From contig JAZLHE010000114.1 in NCBI GenBank assembly GCA_045616665.1, positions 10,153 to 74,152 of the forward strand: 64,000 bases of DNA. Direction: 5' to 3'. Below are positions 22,522 through 32,698 of the stretch, in pieces. Source of the stretch: RUG11690 sp045616665. Lineage in GTDB: Bacteria; Bacteroidota; Bacteroidia; Bacteroidales; WCHB1-69. The notes under the pieces are model-generated. The model had not been told where the DNA came from and searched no databases. It worked only from the letters and a program-made list of their open reading frames with translations. Position 1 is the stretch's first letter; the number at the start of each line of letters is the position of its first letter. Position numbers and translations under genes: made by a program.

Positions 22522-25092
22522 ATGAAAAAAGTTTTCATCTTCGCTTTCATCTGCTTGCTTACCGTTTCCCAGGCACACGCTGTCCTTAATGAACGGAATC
22601 TGGCTAAAACCCTCGGAGTCCTTCGGGCGGAACTGGAACAAACGTATAATCAAGAACAAATAAGATTGGATCGTTTCCAAAAAATGAATCAGGAACAACA
22701 TGCCAATCTGATTATGATGATGCAGAAAAGTAATCAGATTGCCTTGATGCTCTATTCCCAAAACGACGATTTTACCCTTGATATGGCCTACGCTTGCGAA
22801 GCCGCTACCGAGCAGTATCACCAGTTGATGTTTCGGCATTTGCCATACGCCCAGATGAAAGAGCGTTTGAAGTCTGAAATCGCCAGATACGAAGAGCTGA
22901 TTAAGTCGTTGCGGGATCTGCCGCCTCGCGTCGGCATTGATGGACAGCCGTTGAGAATCCCCGATTCCATCAGGCGCAAAATAAATAGTGTCGATACTTC
23001 CAAATTATCCCTATATCTCCTTGATGAGGAGGGAATGGAAGATCGTGCGGCTTGCTTGAAATATGCCGTTTTCCTCCGAAATAATTATCAGAAAATGTTG
23101 GATTTGGTGGAACGTGACGAGGAACACTATAATCACGTGACTAAGCGTGTCAAAGAATTGAATGATTACGCAATGATCCGTTATGAAAAAATCCAACGCA
23201 ATATTTTTGTTAATGGCGGCGACAATTATTTTACTGTTCTGAAGAAAATTAAAAGGTATGCCATTCAAGCCAAACGTGATGCCGACGATAAGTATAAACC
23301 CTTGAAGGAAAAGTCTGATTGGCGTGGTCCTGTGATTTTGGGTATCAGCATTTTTATGCTCTTCTATATCCTTCTTGCCAGTTTGCTGAGTTTTGCCATT
23401 ATGCGTTGGATAGTGAAAAAACGCCTGCGTGAAGATCGTTTGGATAAACACAAGTGGTTTCCCGCTACCGTTGCGTTTGGCGTGGCACTGTTCGCGATTT
23501 CCATTATGGTGGCTAAAATTTTTGTGAAGCAGAACTTTATCATTATGGCCATCGATATTATGATCACTTTCGCTTGGCTGATGGAAGTCATTTTGCTTTC
23601 CCTGCTTATTCGTTTGACCGGAAAACAAATTCGTCCGGGAATTAAAGTGTATATTCCTTTCTTGACGATGTCATTCCTGGTTATCGTGTTTCGTATCATT
23701 TTGATTCCGAATAATCTTGTAAATTTGCTTTATCCGCCTATTCTTATCGCTTTTACTGTTTGGCAATTCATTGTCTTAAAGAAAAATTTGGGTAAATTGC
23801 CCGATAGTGACATTATCTACGCGATAATTTCGCTGACGGCAATGATCGTGTCTTGCGTGGCTTCTTGGTTGGGTTTTGTGCTGTTGGCTGTCCAAATAAT
23901 GATTTGGTGGATGATTTTATTGACTGCAATTCAGACTATCACTTGCTGTTACGATTTGGCTAAGAGGTACGAGATGCGCACCTTGGTACGCAAGATTGCC
24001 GCACGGAAAAAAATCAAAGTGCTTAACGAAAATGATACGAAGAAATTACATAAAAACCTTCGCGTTAAGATGGAAAAAGGAGAGTATATTTCCGATACCT
24101 GGTTGCACGATTTTATCTGTCGTGCGTTATTGCCCGTAATGGCTGTGATTTCAGTTCCAGCCAGTATCTACTTTGCCGCCGGAATTTTCGAAATGAACTC
24201 CATTTGTATAAAAATCTTCTTCTACCCATTTATTGATAAGGCTGGCGTAATCCAACTCTCCCTCTTCAAGATATGCTTGGTATTGTGCTTGTTCTTTTTC
24301 TTCAGGTATTTGAATTATATGGTAAAGGCGTTTTACCATCTCTTTAGAAAGCGTAAAAGTAAGGATTCCCAATCCTCAAGTAACATTTCCTTGGCCAATA
24401 ATGTCATTTCTATTGTGGTATGGGGCATTTTTGCCATCTCTTCGTTGGTAATTTTGCGAGTGCCCAGTAGTGGCATATCTATCGTGATGGCCGGTTTGGC
24501 TACCGGTCTCGGCTTTGCAATGAAAGATTTGCTGGAAAACTTCGTCTATGGCATTTCGTTGATGACCGGTCGCTTGAGAGTCGGGGACTATATCGAATGC
24601 GATGGTATTGAGGGTGAAGTTGACAGTATCAATTATCAAAGCACGCATATTGTGACTATTGATGGTTGCGTGTTGGCTTTTCAAAATTCGGCCCTTTTTA
24701 GCAAAAATTTCAAGAATATGACCAGAAATCACGGCTATGTGATGGTATCTATTCCTGTTGGCGTGACCTACGGCGTAAATGTGTCTCGGGTTCGTGAAGT
24801 TTTGAAAGATGCGATGAAACCTCTGCCTAAAAAGAATAATGCAGGAAAAGATTATCTTGATGCCAAACAGGGTGTCCAGGTGATTTTTGGCAGTTTTGGC
24901 GATAGCAGTGTGAATTTGTTGGTGAGATGTTGGGTGTTGGCAGAAGAAAAAATCAATTTCATTCCACTGGTCAATGAAGCTATCTATAATGCCTTGAATG
25001 AAAATCATATAGAAATTCCGTTCCCGCAACGTGATATTCATGTGCGTCATATTGAGATGTCCGAAATTTCAAAAGATCACGGCGAAAATTAG
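22522..25092 (+). CDS. Large MscS-family mechanosensitive ion channel
   Basis: This channel family releases solutes on hypo-osmotic shock. The 856-residue protein has a signal peptide (MKKVFIFAFICLLTVSQAHA), a long periplasmic alpha-helical region (about 20-270), eleven or so membrane helices, and a C-terminal MscS core from about residue 646. The core has a pore helix rich in Gly/Ala (GISIVMAGLATGLGFAMKDLLENFVYG), then RVGDYIECDGIEGEVDSI of the beta domain. It resembles MscK/YbdG-type large members. Its natural promoter appears to have been split by the element upstream. A C-terminal cytoplasmic domain with the usual KEVL/FGDSSV pattern is complete. Confidence 0.9.
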   Translation: MKKVFIFAFICLLTVSQAHAVLNERNLAKTLGVLRAELEQTYNQEQIRLDRFQKMNQEQHANLIMMMQKSNQIALMLYSQNDDFTLDMAYACEAATEQYHQLMFRHLPYAQMKERLKSEIARYEELIKSLRDLPPRVGIDGQPLRIPDSIRRKINSVDTSKLSLYLLDEEGMEDRAACLKYAVFLRNNYQKMLDLVERDEEHYNHVTKRVKELNDYAMIRYEKIQRNIFVNGGDNYFTVLKKIKRYAIQAKRDADDKYKPLKEKSDWRGPVILGISIFMLFYILLASLLSFAIMRWIVKKRLREDRLDKHKWFPATVAFGVALFAISIMVAKIFVKQNFIIMAIDIMITFAWLMEVILLSLLIRLTGKQIRPGIKVYIPFLTMSFLVIVFRIILIPNNLVNLLYPPILIAFTVWQFIVLKKNLGKLPDSDIIYAIISLTAMIVSCVASWLGFVLLAVQIMIWWMILLTAIQTITCCYDLAKRYEMRTLVRKIAARKKIKVLNENDTKKLHKNLRVKMEKGEYISDTWLHDFICRALLPVMAVISVPASIYFAAGIFEMNSICIKIFFYPFIDKAGVIQLSLFKICLVLCLFFFFRYLNYMVKAFYHLFRKRKSKDSQSSSNISLANNVISIVVWGIFAISSLVILRVPSSGISIVMAGLATGLGFAMKDLLENFVYGISLMTGRLRVGDYIECDGIEGEVDSINYQSTHIVTIDGCVLAFQNSALFSKNFKNMTRNHGYVMVSIPVGVTYGVNVSRVREVLKDAMKPLPKKNNAGKDYLDAKQGVQVIFGSFGDSSVNLLVRCWVLAEEKINFIPLVNEAIYNALNENHIEIPFPQRDIHVRHIEMSEISKDHGEN

Positions 25093-25422
25093 TTGTGGAT
25101 GCGTTGTGCCTCACGTCTCAATAAGTATCGTGAGTTCTCAATACTCTGTCTCTTAATTGTTGTACTGCTTGTAATCTTTTAATTTTAAATCTCGTAATTT
25201 TAAAAAGCGATAGCGATGGCAGCGGGCACAAAGTGTCAGACACCAAGCGAAATAAAGCGACAGTACGACGGCGATGTCTGGAGCCGGACTGCCCGAATCA
25301 TAGAAAAAAACAACTTCCTATAGCAACTTTTTTTTTGAATATGACCCCAAAAATGTGGTTAAACTAAAACTATTTTTGTATTTTTGCAATCTTATATTTA
25401 GTGTTTTTAAAATTATTGAAAT
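25093..25422 (+). other. Intergenic region with dispersed-repeat fragment and hutU promoter
   Basis: Around 25215-25275 a stretch including CACAAAGTGTC resembles, in opposite orientation, the sequence at about 47665-47715. An A/T-rich part follows with two overlapping -7 boxes, TATTTTTG at 25371-25378 and 25379-25386, the second being followed by CAATC as in strong promoters. The remaining bases contain no gene I can support. Confidence 0.5.
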
Positions 25423-27423
25423 ATGACTTTACAAGAATTTCAGAATGACCTTAGACAGGGAATCCCATCTACATTGCCTGCTCCGAAACCATACGATACT
25501 TCGGTAAATCACGCACCGAAGAGAAAAGATATTCTGACCAAAAAAGAAAAACAATTGGCACTTAAGAATGCCTTGCGCTATTTCGATCCTTCGTTGCACG
25601 CTCAGTTGGCTCCCGAATTTATGCAGGAACTCCACGATTACGGTCGTATTTATATGTACCGTCTTCGTCCTGATTACCCGATGTATGCACGCCCCATTGA
25701 GGACTATCCTGCAAAATGCCGTCAGGCCGCAGCCATTATGCTGATGATTCAGAACAACCTTGATCCTGCAGTGGCTCAGCATCCGCACGAATTGATTACT
25801 TACGGTGGGAATGGTGCCGTTTTCCAGAACTGGGCCCAGTATCGTCTGGTTATGAAATATTTGTCGGAAATGACAGACGAACAAACTTTGGTGATGTATT
25901 CAGGTCACCCAATGGGTTTGTTTCCTTCTCATAAGGACGCTCCTCGTGTGGTGGTGACCAATGGTATGGTGATTCCGAATTATTCCAAACCTGATCATTG
26001 GGAACGCTTCAACGCAATGGGCGTAAGCCAGTATGGCCAAATGACCGCCGGTTCTTATATGTACATCGGACCTCAGGGTATTGTTCACGGCACTACCATT
26101 ACTGTGTTGAATGCCTGCCGTAAAATCGGTGGCGGAGCTGCTGGAAAATTGTTTGTAACCGCTGGCTTGGGCGGTATGTCTGGAGCACAGCCCAAAGCAG
26201 GTGATATCGCAGGTGTAGTTTCCATCACTGCCGAAATCAACCCTTCAGCCACGCAGAAAAGATTCGAGCAGGGATGGGTAGATGAAGTTTGTGACGATTT
26301 GGACGTGCTGATGAAGAAGGTTGAAGAAGCTCGTCAGCAGAAAATCGCCAAGTCGTTTGCTTACCAAGGAAATATCGTGGATTTATGGGAATACTGCGCT
26401 GAACATCATATTCAAGTAGATTTGGGCTCAGACCAAACTTCATTGCACAATCCTTGGGCTGGCGGCTATTATCCGGTAGGTTATTCTTTTGAAGATTCTA
26501 AACGAATGATGGCGGATGAACCCGAAAAATTCAAGGAAGCGGTTCAGGCCAGTTTGCGTCGTCACGTGGCCGCTGTCAACAAGTTGGCTGCCAATGGAAT
26601 GTATTTCTTCGATTATGGTAATGCCTTCCTGTTGGAATCAAGTCGTGCCGGTGCCGACATTATGAAGGAAGACGGTACTTTCCGTTATCCTTCTTACGTT
26701 CAGGATATAATGGGACCTATGTGTTTCGATTACGGCTTCGGTCCTTTCCGCTGGGTTTGTACTTCCGGCAAGGCAGAAGACCTCGATATGACTGACCAAC
26801 TTGCTATTGATGTGCTGGAAGAAATTATGAAAAATTCTCCTGCTGAAATCCAGCAACAAATGCGCGACAACATCACTTGGATTAAGGGTGCCAAGGCCAA
26901 CAAACTCGTGGTGGGCTCTCAAGCCCGTATCCTGTATGCCGATGCCGAAGGCCGTATCAAAATCGCCCAGGCATTCAATGATGCTATCAAGTCCGGCAAA
27001 CTTTCTGGTCCCGTAGTGTTGGGCCGTGACCATCACGACGTGTCCGGTACGGATTCTCCATTTAGAGAAACTTCCAATATTTATGACGGCTCTTCCTTTA
27101 CAGCCGATATGGCTATACAAAATGTCATTGGAGACTCTTTCCGTGGTGCCACTTGGGTGTCTATCCATAACGGTGGCGGCGTAGGTTGGGGCGAAGTGAT
27201 CAACGGCGGCTTTGGTATGCTGTTGGATGGTTCGGCCGATGCTGATCGCAGATTGCAAAATATGCTCTATTGGGATGTGAACAATGGTATTGCCCGTCGC
27301 GCCTGGGCTCGCAACGAGGGGGCTATGTTCGCTATCAAGCGGGCGATGAGTTTGAATCCCAACTTGAAAGTCACTATCGCCAATATCGCCGATGATCAAT
27401 TGATTGAACAATTTGTGAAATAA
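25423..27423 (+). CDS. hutU: Urocanate hydratase
   Basis: The NAD-dependent enzyme converts urocanate to imidazolonepropionate in histidine degradation. The 666-residue length is that of the long Bacteroidota/Firmicutes form. Visible blocks are ITYGGNGAVFQNWAQY near 125, SGHPMGLFPS near 160, YIGPQGIVHGTTIT near 212, GGMSGAQPKAG near 250, and the active-site region DYGFGPFRWVCTSG near 437-450 with its conserved Cys. No other hut gene (hutH, hutI, ftcD) is adjacent. Confidence 0.96.
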   Translation: MTLQEFQNDLRQGIPSTLPAPKPYDTSVNHAPKRKDILTKKEKQLALKNALRYFDPSLHAQLAPEFMQELHDYGRIYMYRLRPDYPMYARPIEDYPAKCRQAAAIMLMIQNNLDPAVAQHPHELITYGGNGAVFQNWAQYRLVMKYLSEMTDEQTLVMYSGHPMGLFPSHKDAPRVVVTNGMVIPNYSKPDHWERFNAMGVSQYGQMTAGSYMYIGPQGIVHGTTITVLNACRKIGGGAAGKLFVTAGLGGMSGAQPKAGDIAGVVSITAEINPSATQKRFEQGWVDEVCDDLDVLMKKVEEARQQKIAKSFAYQGNIVDLWEYCAEHHIQVDLGSDQTSLHNPWAGGYYPVGYSFEDSKRMMADEPEKFKEAVQASLRRHVAAVNKLAANGMYFFDYGNAFLLESSRAGADIMKEDGTFRYPSYVQDIMGPMCFDYGFGPFRWVCTSGKAEDLDMTDQLAIDVLEEIMKNSPAEIQQQMRDNITWIKGAKANKLVVGSQARILYADAEGRIKIAQAFNDAIKSGKLSGPVVLGRDHHDVSGTDSPFRETSNIYDGSSFTADMAIQNVIGDSFRGATWVSIHNGGGVGWGEVINGGFGMLLDGSADADRRLQNMLYWDVNNGIARRAWARNEGAMFAIKRAMSLNPNLKVTIANIADDQLIEQFVK

Positions 27424-27440
27424 TAAGTCTGGGTTGTCTA

Positions 27441-28340
27441 ATGAATTGGCTGTTCCGTCATTTGGGAAAATCAATGCTGTGGATGTTTTTCCTGCTGAGC
27501 CTGCTCCTATTGGGAGCTTGCCGGCAGAAAAAGACGGATATCGTCATTGTTCCTGACGCACAGAAAAACCACTTACAACGGAATCATATTTATGGAAAAG
27601 TCAAGGAAATCACGAGTTACACTTTGGTCTGCGACCCGAATTTGATGACTTCGGACACCTTGGTTTCCGATTCGTTGAGATTTGACACGGCTTATATTTT
27701 TATTCAACAATATAGTCCGGATGGTTATCTGTTGGCAACGTATAAATTGTCTCCACAACATGATACACTGCTCGCCCGTACCTTTTCCTATTATCCAGAT
27801 GCTCGCCAGAAAGGGTGGTCGGAATATAATTACCAAAACGGAACTCGGGTGTCGTGCCAGTATGAATACGATATGAATGATTACTTGTCCGCGGAGAAAA
27901 TCTCTACCGATGATTCTTTGCTGATGAAGACGACGTATAAGACGGACGGAGCAGGAAATGTCGTGGAGATGCTTCGCCATTATGAGGGCTATTCGCTGAA
28001 AAACACGTCCCAGTATAACGAACTGGGTTTGCTGACCCGTATCAACGAGTACGATCCTTCGGGAAAAGTATATAAATACGTCACGATTGAATATGATAAT
28101 TATGGCGATGAAGTGAATAGAAGGGCTTTCAAAGGGGAAAACGACCTGATTGAATATACCTATACCCAGTATAACCAGGACGGCTCTTTGTTGAAAGTGC
28201 TTTTTGAAGACCGAATTCATCATAGTAAGGAACAGTATGATTATTCCGCCTACGACAGGCAGAAAAATTGGACCATTGAAACAAGAACCAAAGACAAACA
28301 ATTGATTTATAAAAGAATAAGAAACTACATCTATTATTAA
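27441..28340 (+). CDS. Lipoprotein with YD-like repeats
   Basis: The 299-residue product has a signal anchor with lipobox LGAC near residue 27. After that come repeated Tyr-Asp/Gly-rich strands (YSPDGYLLATYK, YEYDMNDYLSAEK, YNELGLLTRINEYD, YDNYGDEVNRR, YNQDGSLLK), the pattern of short RHS/YD-type beta hairpins. No toxin or peptidase domain is attached. It lies 17 bases after hutU and may be co-transcribed with it. Function unknown. Confidence 0.7.
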   Translation: MNWLFRHLGKSMLWMFFLLSLLLLGACRQKKTDIVIVPDAQKNHLQRNHIYGKVKEITSYTLVCDPNLMTSDTLVSDSLRFDTAYIFIQQYSPDGYLLATYKLSPQHDTLLARTFSYYPDARQKGWSEYNYQNGTRVSCQYEYDMNDYLSAEKISTDDSLLMKTTYKTDGAGNVVEMLRHYEGYSLKNTSQYNELGLLTRINEYDPSGKVYKYVTIEYDNYGDEVNRRAFKGENDLIEYTYTQYNQDGSLLKVLFEDRIHHSKEQYDYSAYDRQKNWTIETRTKDKQLIYKRIRNYIYY

Positions 28341-28363
28341 TCTTATCAAAATTAATTAAAAAA

Positions 28364-28768
28364 ATGGATTTATCTAAAATTTTATCAGTAACTGGAAAAA
28401 GTGGTTTGTTTAAACTTATCTCCCACAACAAAAGCAGTTTTATTGTAGAATCTTTGACAGATGGTAAGCGTTTGCCCGTTTTCCCCAACGACGGCGTTGC
28501 AACGCTTGACAATATATCTATTTTTACTGAAGATGATGACACACCATTGCAGAATGTGTTTTTGTCTATCTTCAAAAAGGAAAATGGTGCCGTAAGCAAT
28601 GTGAATCTTTCTGATTCAAAGGCCTTGAAAGCATATTTTGAAGAAATTCTGCCCAATTATGATCGTGAAAGAGTTTATGTTTCAAATATGAAGAAAGTGG
28701 TGCTTTGGTACAATCAACTCATCGAAAAAGGTCTTATCGACGATAAACAAGACGAAACAAAGGAATAA
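28364..28768 (+). CDS. DUF5606 family protein
   Basis: The 134-residue protein begins MDLSKILSVTGKSGLFKLI and continues NKSSFIVESLTDGKRLPVF, the characteristic start of DUF5606, a small conserved Bacteroidota protein with a probable SH3-like N-terminal fold. The C-terminal half has the conserved YDRERVYVSNMKKVVLWYN. Its role is unknown. It is the start of a run of closely spaced + strand genes. Confidence 0.85.
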   Translation: MDLSKILSVTGKSGLFKLISHNKSSFIVESLTDGKRLPVFPNDGVATLDNISIFTEDDDTPLQNVFLSIFKKENGAVSNVNLSDSKALKAYFEEILPNYDRERVYVSNMKKVVLWYNQLIEKGLIDDKQDETKE

Positions 28769-28829
28769 TCGAATAGACGTTTGACCTTCTAATTGGACGA
28801 AATATTCTTCTTATTTAAAATCAGTCAAT

Positions 28830-30317
28830 ATGAAAGGAAATACTAACACAAAAGCTTGGATTATCACTTCCACCGTGGTTGGAATCGTGCTGATTTTAGC
28901 TGCTATCTTTTTCTATCATAATTTTTTTAGACAGACAAAGGCACCTTTAATTGAAACGGTTCCCGCAGAGGCAGCGTTTGTCTTCGAAATCAACGACAAC
29001 GAGCAGTTCGTCAAGTCTTCGGCTTCGCTGATGCCGTATTTGACCGATTTGTTCGCATTGGACGGTTTGGCTGGTTTTGAGTCTTTCTTGGAAAAAACGG
29101 CAAAGAAGAATGAACCAATATTGGTTTCGGGTTTTGTGCAAGATGAAAAGATTGTTCCAGTGTTTTCCACTCGTATGGACGAACACTATTTTAAGAATCT
29201 TTTGAAACTCCTGCAAATAGATCCGCGAAACAATATTAAGTTTGAAGAATGCGAAATTTATGCCTACGGTACGCATTATAAGAATTTTAAGTTCGTATTT
29301 CATAATAATGTCTTTTCGGTTTCTGAAGATGTTGAATTGTTAAAGAAAACTATCGTTCAGTTGAAGTATCCCAAAGGATTGATTCGTGACAAGTCTTTCG
29401 GGGAATTGCATCAATTGGTGGAAAAGAACGTGAAACAAAACTGGCTGTTGCTTAATCCAACGGCGTATGCTCCCTATCTGGCTTCCAAAACCGATGAGTC
29501 TGTTCGGTCTTTCGGCGAACAGATTGCGGGAATGGGCGATTGGTGTGCCTGTCAATTGCGCTTTACCGATGACGAAATGTTCCTTTCGGGTTATATTTAT
29601 ACCGATAATCCGATGGTGCTTAAGTATGAGGATGCCAAGGCAGCAGAGGAATTTCCGCAACGGATTATTCCTGTGTCGGCAACGTCAATGACTATTGTTG
29701 ACAATGCCAATCAGCAGTCTATGTCTGAATATGTCAAAAAGGAAAAATCGTTGGCCAACGCCGACCAGTTGGGCGACTATCAAAGAATTTCTCCGTTGCA
29801 GTCCATTTTCTTTTCGCTGCCGGGTGATTCGCTCACTTATCACTATTGCGCGCTTAAATTGGATACGCTGAAGGCCTCATTCGCTTCCTTTTTCTCCGAC
29901 ACTTTGTACGCCGATTCACTCTTGCGTTCCACTACCAATGGTATTTATCCCTGTGATGCCGTTAATTTTGCCGGTTTGTTTTCAACGAAAGCGCACAATG
30001 ACGAGTATCGCTATTTTATGCCTGTCAAAGATTATTTCATTTTGGCTGATACCACGACAAGCCTGGAATATTATAAGTCGGTCGTGAAAAACGACAACTA
30101 TGTGGAGTCAAGCAATGCTTACCGTTTTGCGGCCAGCAATACGCCGTCAGACGCAGTGTTTACTTTTGTTTTCCTCAATAATGACGAAGCATTGGGAAAA
30201 TATATGAGTGGCGATTTTGTAAAGAAAACGTCTCTGAATAAATTAAAGGTTATGGTGTTTTCGCATTCTGCACCCGACAAAAAACTGGTGACTTGTAATA
30301 TCTATATGAAATTCTAA
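28830..30317 (+). CDS. Membrane-anchored protein resembling DUF3352
   Basis: The 495-residue product has one N-terminal membrane segment (residues 8-30) and a large periplasmic part. It starts PLIETVPAEAAFVFEINDN, reminiscent of DUF3352-type proteins that open with P-A-D/E-A...F. No catalytic motif is recognised. Its stop codon is immediately followed by the ATG of the methylase-family gene, so the two are probably co-translated. Confidence 0.65.
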   Translation: MKGNTNTKAWIITSTVVGIVLILAAIFFYHNFFRQTKAPLIETVPAEAAFVFEINDNEQFVKSSASLMPYLTDLFALDGLAGFESFLEKTAKKNEPILVSGFVQDEKIVPVFSTRMDEHYFKNLLKLLQIDPRNNIKFEECEIYAYGTHYKNFKFVFHNNVFSVSEDVELLKKTIVQLKYPKGLIRDKSFGELHQLVEKNVKQNWLLLNPTAYAPYLASKTDESVRSFGEQIAGMGDWCACQLRFTDDEMFLSGYIYTDNPMVLKYEDAKAAEEFPQRIIPVSATSMTIVDNANQQSMSEYVKKEKSLANADQLGDYQRISPLQSIFFSLPGDSLTYHYCALKLDTLKASFASFFSDTLYADSLLRSTTNGIYPCDAVNFAGLFSTKAHNDEYRYFMPVKDYFILADTTTSLEYYKSVVKNDNYVESSNAYRFAASNTPSDAVFTFVFLNNDEALGKYMSGDFVKKTSLNKLKVMVFSHSAPDKKLVTCNIYMKF

Positions 30318-31031
30318 ATGGAAATGGATAAAGGTAAACTGTATTTGATACCTTCCCCGCTGGGAGAAAAGGATTTCGGTTATGTCTTCCCGAGTTTTAA
30401 TTCCGAAATCATCAATTCGATAGATGTCTATATCGTCGAGGATTTGCGAACAGAACGCCGTTTCTTGAAAAAGTTGGGCATCATTAAACCTATCGACGAT
30501 TTGGTGTTCTATATTTTAAATGAGCATACGCAAGGCGTTGACCTGAATGAATATTTGAAATGCTGTGAAGAAGGTAAAAACGTGGGACTGATTTCCGATG
30601 CAGGTACGCCTTGTATAGCCGATCCTGGTAATATCGTGGTGACGAAGGCTCACCAACTCGGAATTGAAGTGGTCCCTTTAATTGGTCCCAATTCCATCGT
30701 TCTTGCCTTGATGGCTTCGGGTTTTAATGGCCAGAGTTTTGCCTTCAACGGTTATCTTCCGGTAGAGCAGGATCGCCGGGAAAGTAAGCTGAAGGAGTTG
30801 GAAGCCAAAATCATCAAAACCAACCAAACACAGTTGTTTATTGAAACACCTTATCGAAACAATCACATTTTTCAGTCTATTTTGCGTGTGTGTCAGCCGA
30901 ATACTCGCTTGTGCATTGCCTGCAATATGGCCACTGATGAACAGTTCGTCAAGTCTCAGTCGGTTTCACGTTGGAAAAAGGAACAGATTGATTTGCATAA
31001 AAAACCCACGGTCTTTGTCTTGGGTCGTTAA
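30318..31031 (+). CDS. RsmI-like tetrapyrrole (corrin/porphyrin) methylase family protein
   Basis: The 237-residue SAM-dependent methyltransferase has LYLIPSPLGE at the start, VEDLRTERRFLKKLG near 37, the family loop ISDAGTPCIADPG near 93-105, and LIGPNSIVLALMASG near 120. RsmI modifies C1402 of 16S rRNA and usually has PTPIGNL and LVSDAGTPxISDPG. This protein is shorter and diverged at both motifs, matching a Bacteroidota sub-group that may act on another substrate. Confidence 0.8.
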   Translation: MEMDKGKLYLIPSPLGEKDFGYVFPSFNSEIINSIDVYIVEDLRTERRFLKKLGIIKPIDDLVFYILNEHTQGVDLNEYLKCCEEGKNVGLISDAGTPCIADPGNIVVTKAHQLGIEVVPLIGPNSIVLALMASGFNGQSFAFNGYLPVEQDRRESKLKELEAKIIKTNQTQLFIETPYRNNHIFQSILRVCQPNTRLCIACNMATDEQFVKSQSVSRWKKEQIDLHKKPTVFVLGR

Positions 31032-31082
31032 AATTTGACTATTATTTGAATTAATATATAAACTTTTTAATCTAAAAAAGAT

Positions 31083-32618
31083 ATGAAACGAGCATTGGTA
31101 AGTGTTAGTGACAAGACAAATTTGATTCCATTTGTCAAATCCCTAATCGAAAACGGATATGAAATTATTTCCACGGGAGGTACGCAAAAAGCCATTGAAC
31201 AAGCAGGATTGCCCGTGATGGGCATCAGCGAGGTGACGGGCTTTCCCGAAATTATGGACGGCCGCGTGAAAACGCTGCATCCTATGGTTCACGGTGGTTT
31301 GCTGTCGGTTCGTACCAACCCCAAGCATCAGGAGGAAATGAAGAAAAACGGAATTCAGTACATCGATATGGTGGTGGTGAACCTTTATCCGTTTAAGCAG
31401 ACGATTGAAAAGGAAAACGTTACTTTTGCCGATGCCATTGAAAATATTGATATCGGTGGCCCCAGTATGTTGCGTAGTGCTGCCAAAAATCATCAGTTTG
31501 TGACGGTGGTTTGCGATGCTGCCGATTACGATTTGGTGCTGGCTGAAATCAAGGCCAATGGCGATACGACCATTGAAACGCGTTCACGCTTGGCTGCCAA
31601 GGTGTTCCGTCATACCGCTGCCTACGATGCGATGATTGCCAAGTATTTGACGGATAGGGTAGGAGAAGAAAATCCTGAAAATATGACGCTGACGTTTACC
31701 CATAAACAGTCCTTGCGTTATGGCGAGAATCCGCACCAAAAAGCCACGTTCTATGCTGGTAAGAAGCAAGGGTATTCCGTGGCTTGGGCTACGCAATTAC
31801 ATGGTAAGGAATTGTCATACAATAATATACAGGATGCCGATGCTACCTTGCAGATTCTGCGTGAATTTGACGAACCCACGGTGGTTGCCGTTAAACACAA
31901 AAATCCATGTGGAGTGGGTATTGGCAAGGATGTGATGGAAGCCTGGACTCGTTGCTATGAAGCCGACAAGGTTTCTATTTTTGGCGGTATCGTGGCTACC
32001 AACCAAACCATTGACGAGGCCGCCGCTGTCGCTATGAAGCCCGTATTCTTGGAAATCATCCTGGCTCCGGCCTTTACTCCGGAAGCTTTGGCGGTTTTGA
32101 CTGTCAAAAAGAATATCAGACTGATGACTTTTGATATGGATAAAGCTAAGTCTGATGATAAGATGTTTATCAGCGTAACAGGTGGTATGTTGATGCAAAA
32201 CATTGATCGTGCGGGTGCCGAAGATTATCAGATTAATGTAGTGACCAAAAAGCAGCCCACCGAAGAAGAAATGCGTGATTTGTTGTTCGGAATGAAGGTT
32301 TGCAAACACGTGAAATCCAATGCCATCTTGTTGGCAAAAGACCAAAAGACCATAGGCGTGGGTGCAGGACAGATGAATCGTGTGGGGTCTGCCCATATTG
32401 CCCTCGAACAAGCCAAGGAAGCCGGACATACCAGCGGTATCTGCCTTGCCAGCGACGCCTTCTTCCCCTTTGACGACGTGGTTCGTATGGCTGCCCAATA
32501 TGGCGTAACCGCTATTATCCAGCCTGGCGGCTCTGTCCGTGACGAAGACTCTATTAAGGCCTGTGACGAACTGGGCATTGCAATGATTTTTACTGGCGTA
32601 AGACATTTTCGTCACTAA
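31083..32618 (+). CDS. purH: Bifunctional AICAR transformylase / IMP cyclohydrolase
   Basis: This enzyme carries out the last two steps of IMP synthesis. The 511-residue protein has an N-terminal MGS-like cyclohydrolase domain (ALVSVSDKTNLIPF, ISTGGTQKAIEQAG, TGFPEIMDGRVKTLHP). The C-terminal transformylase domain includes RYGENPHQKATFY near 215, VKHKNPCGVG near 272, and the ending GVRHFRH. Length is normal. Confidence 0.97.
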   Translation: MKRALVSVSDKTNLIPFVKSLIENGYEIISTGGTQKAIEQAGLPVMGISEVTGFPEIMDGRVKTLHPMVHGGLLSVRTNPKHQEEMKKNGIQYIDMVVVNLYPFKQTIEKENVTFADAIENIDIGGPSMLRSAAKNHQFVTVVCDAADYDLVLAEIKANGDTTIETRSRLAAKVFRHTAAYDAMIAKYLTDRVGEENPENMTLTFTHKQSLRYGENPHQKATFYAGKKQGYSVAWATQLHGKELSYNNIQDADATLQILREFDEPTVVAVKHKNPCGVGIGKDVMEAWTRCYEADKVSIFGGIVATNQTIDEAAAVAMKPVFLEIILAPAFTPEALAVLTVKKNIRLMTFDMDKAKSDDKMFISVTGGMLMQNIDRAGAEDYQINVVTKKQPTEEEMRDLLFGMKVCKHVKSNAILLAKDQKTIGVGAGQMNRVGSAHIALEQAKEAGHTSGICLASDAFFPFDDVVRMAAQYGVTAIIQPGGSVRDEDSIKACDELGIAMIFTGVRHFRH

Positions 32619-32698
32619 TTTATATTGGTATTGATTTGGAAATCAGGGAGTTGAAGATGTTTTTGACTTCTTGATTTCTTTGTTGCAGATAGTCGTTT

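Noticed and set aside
25216..25323. 35-codon frame in the region between mscS-like and hutU
   Set aside because: Looks protein-like at first (MAAGTKCQTPSEIKRQYDG), but lies in a repeat fragment and the copy near 47690 contains a stop.
31815..32615. 266-codon antisense frame in purH
   Set aside because: Shadow of the conserved transformylase domain; no independent signals.
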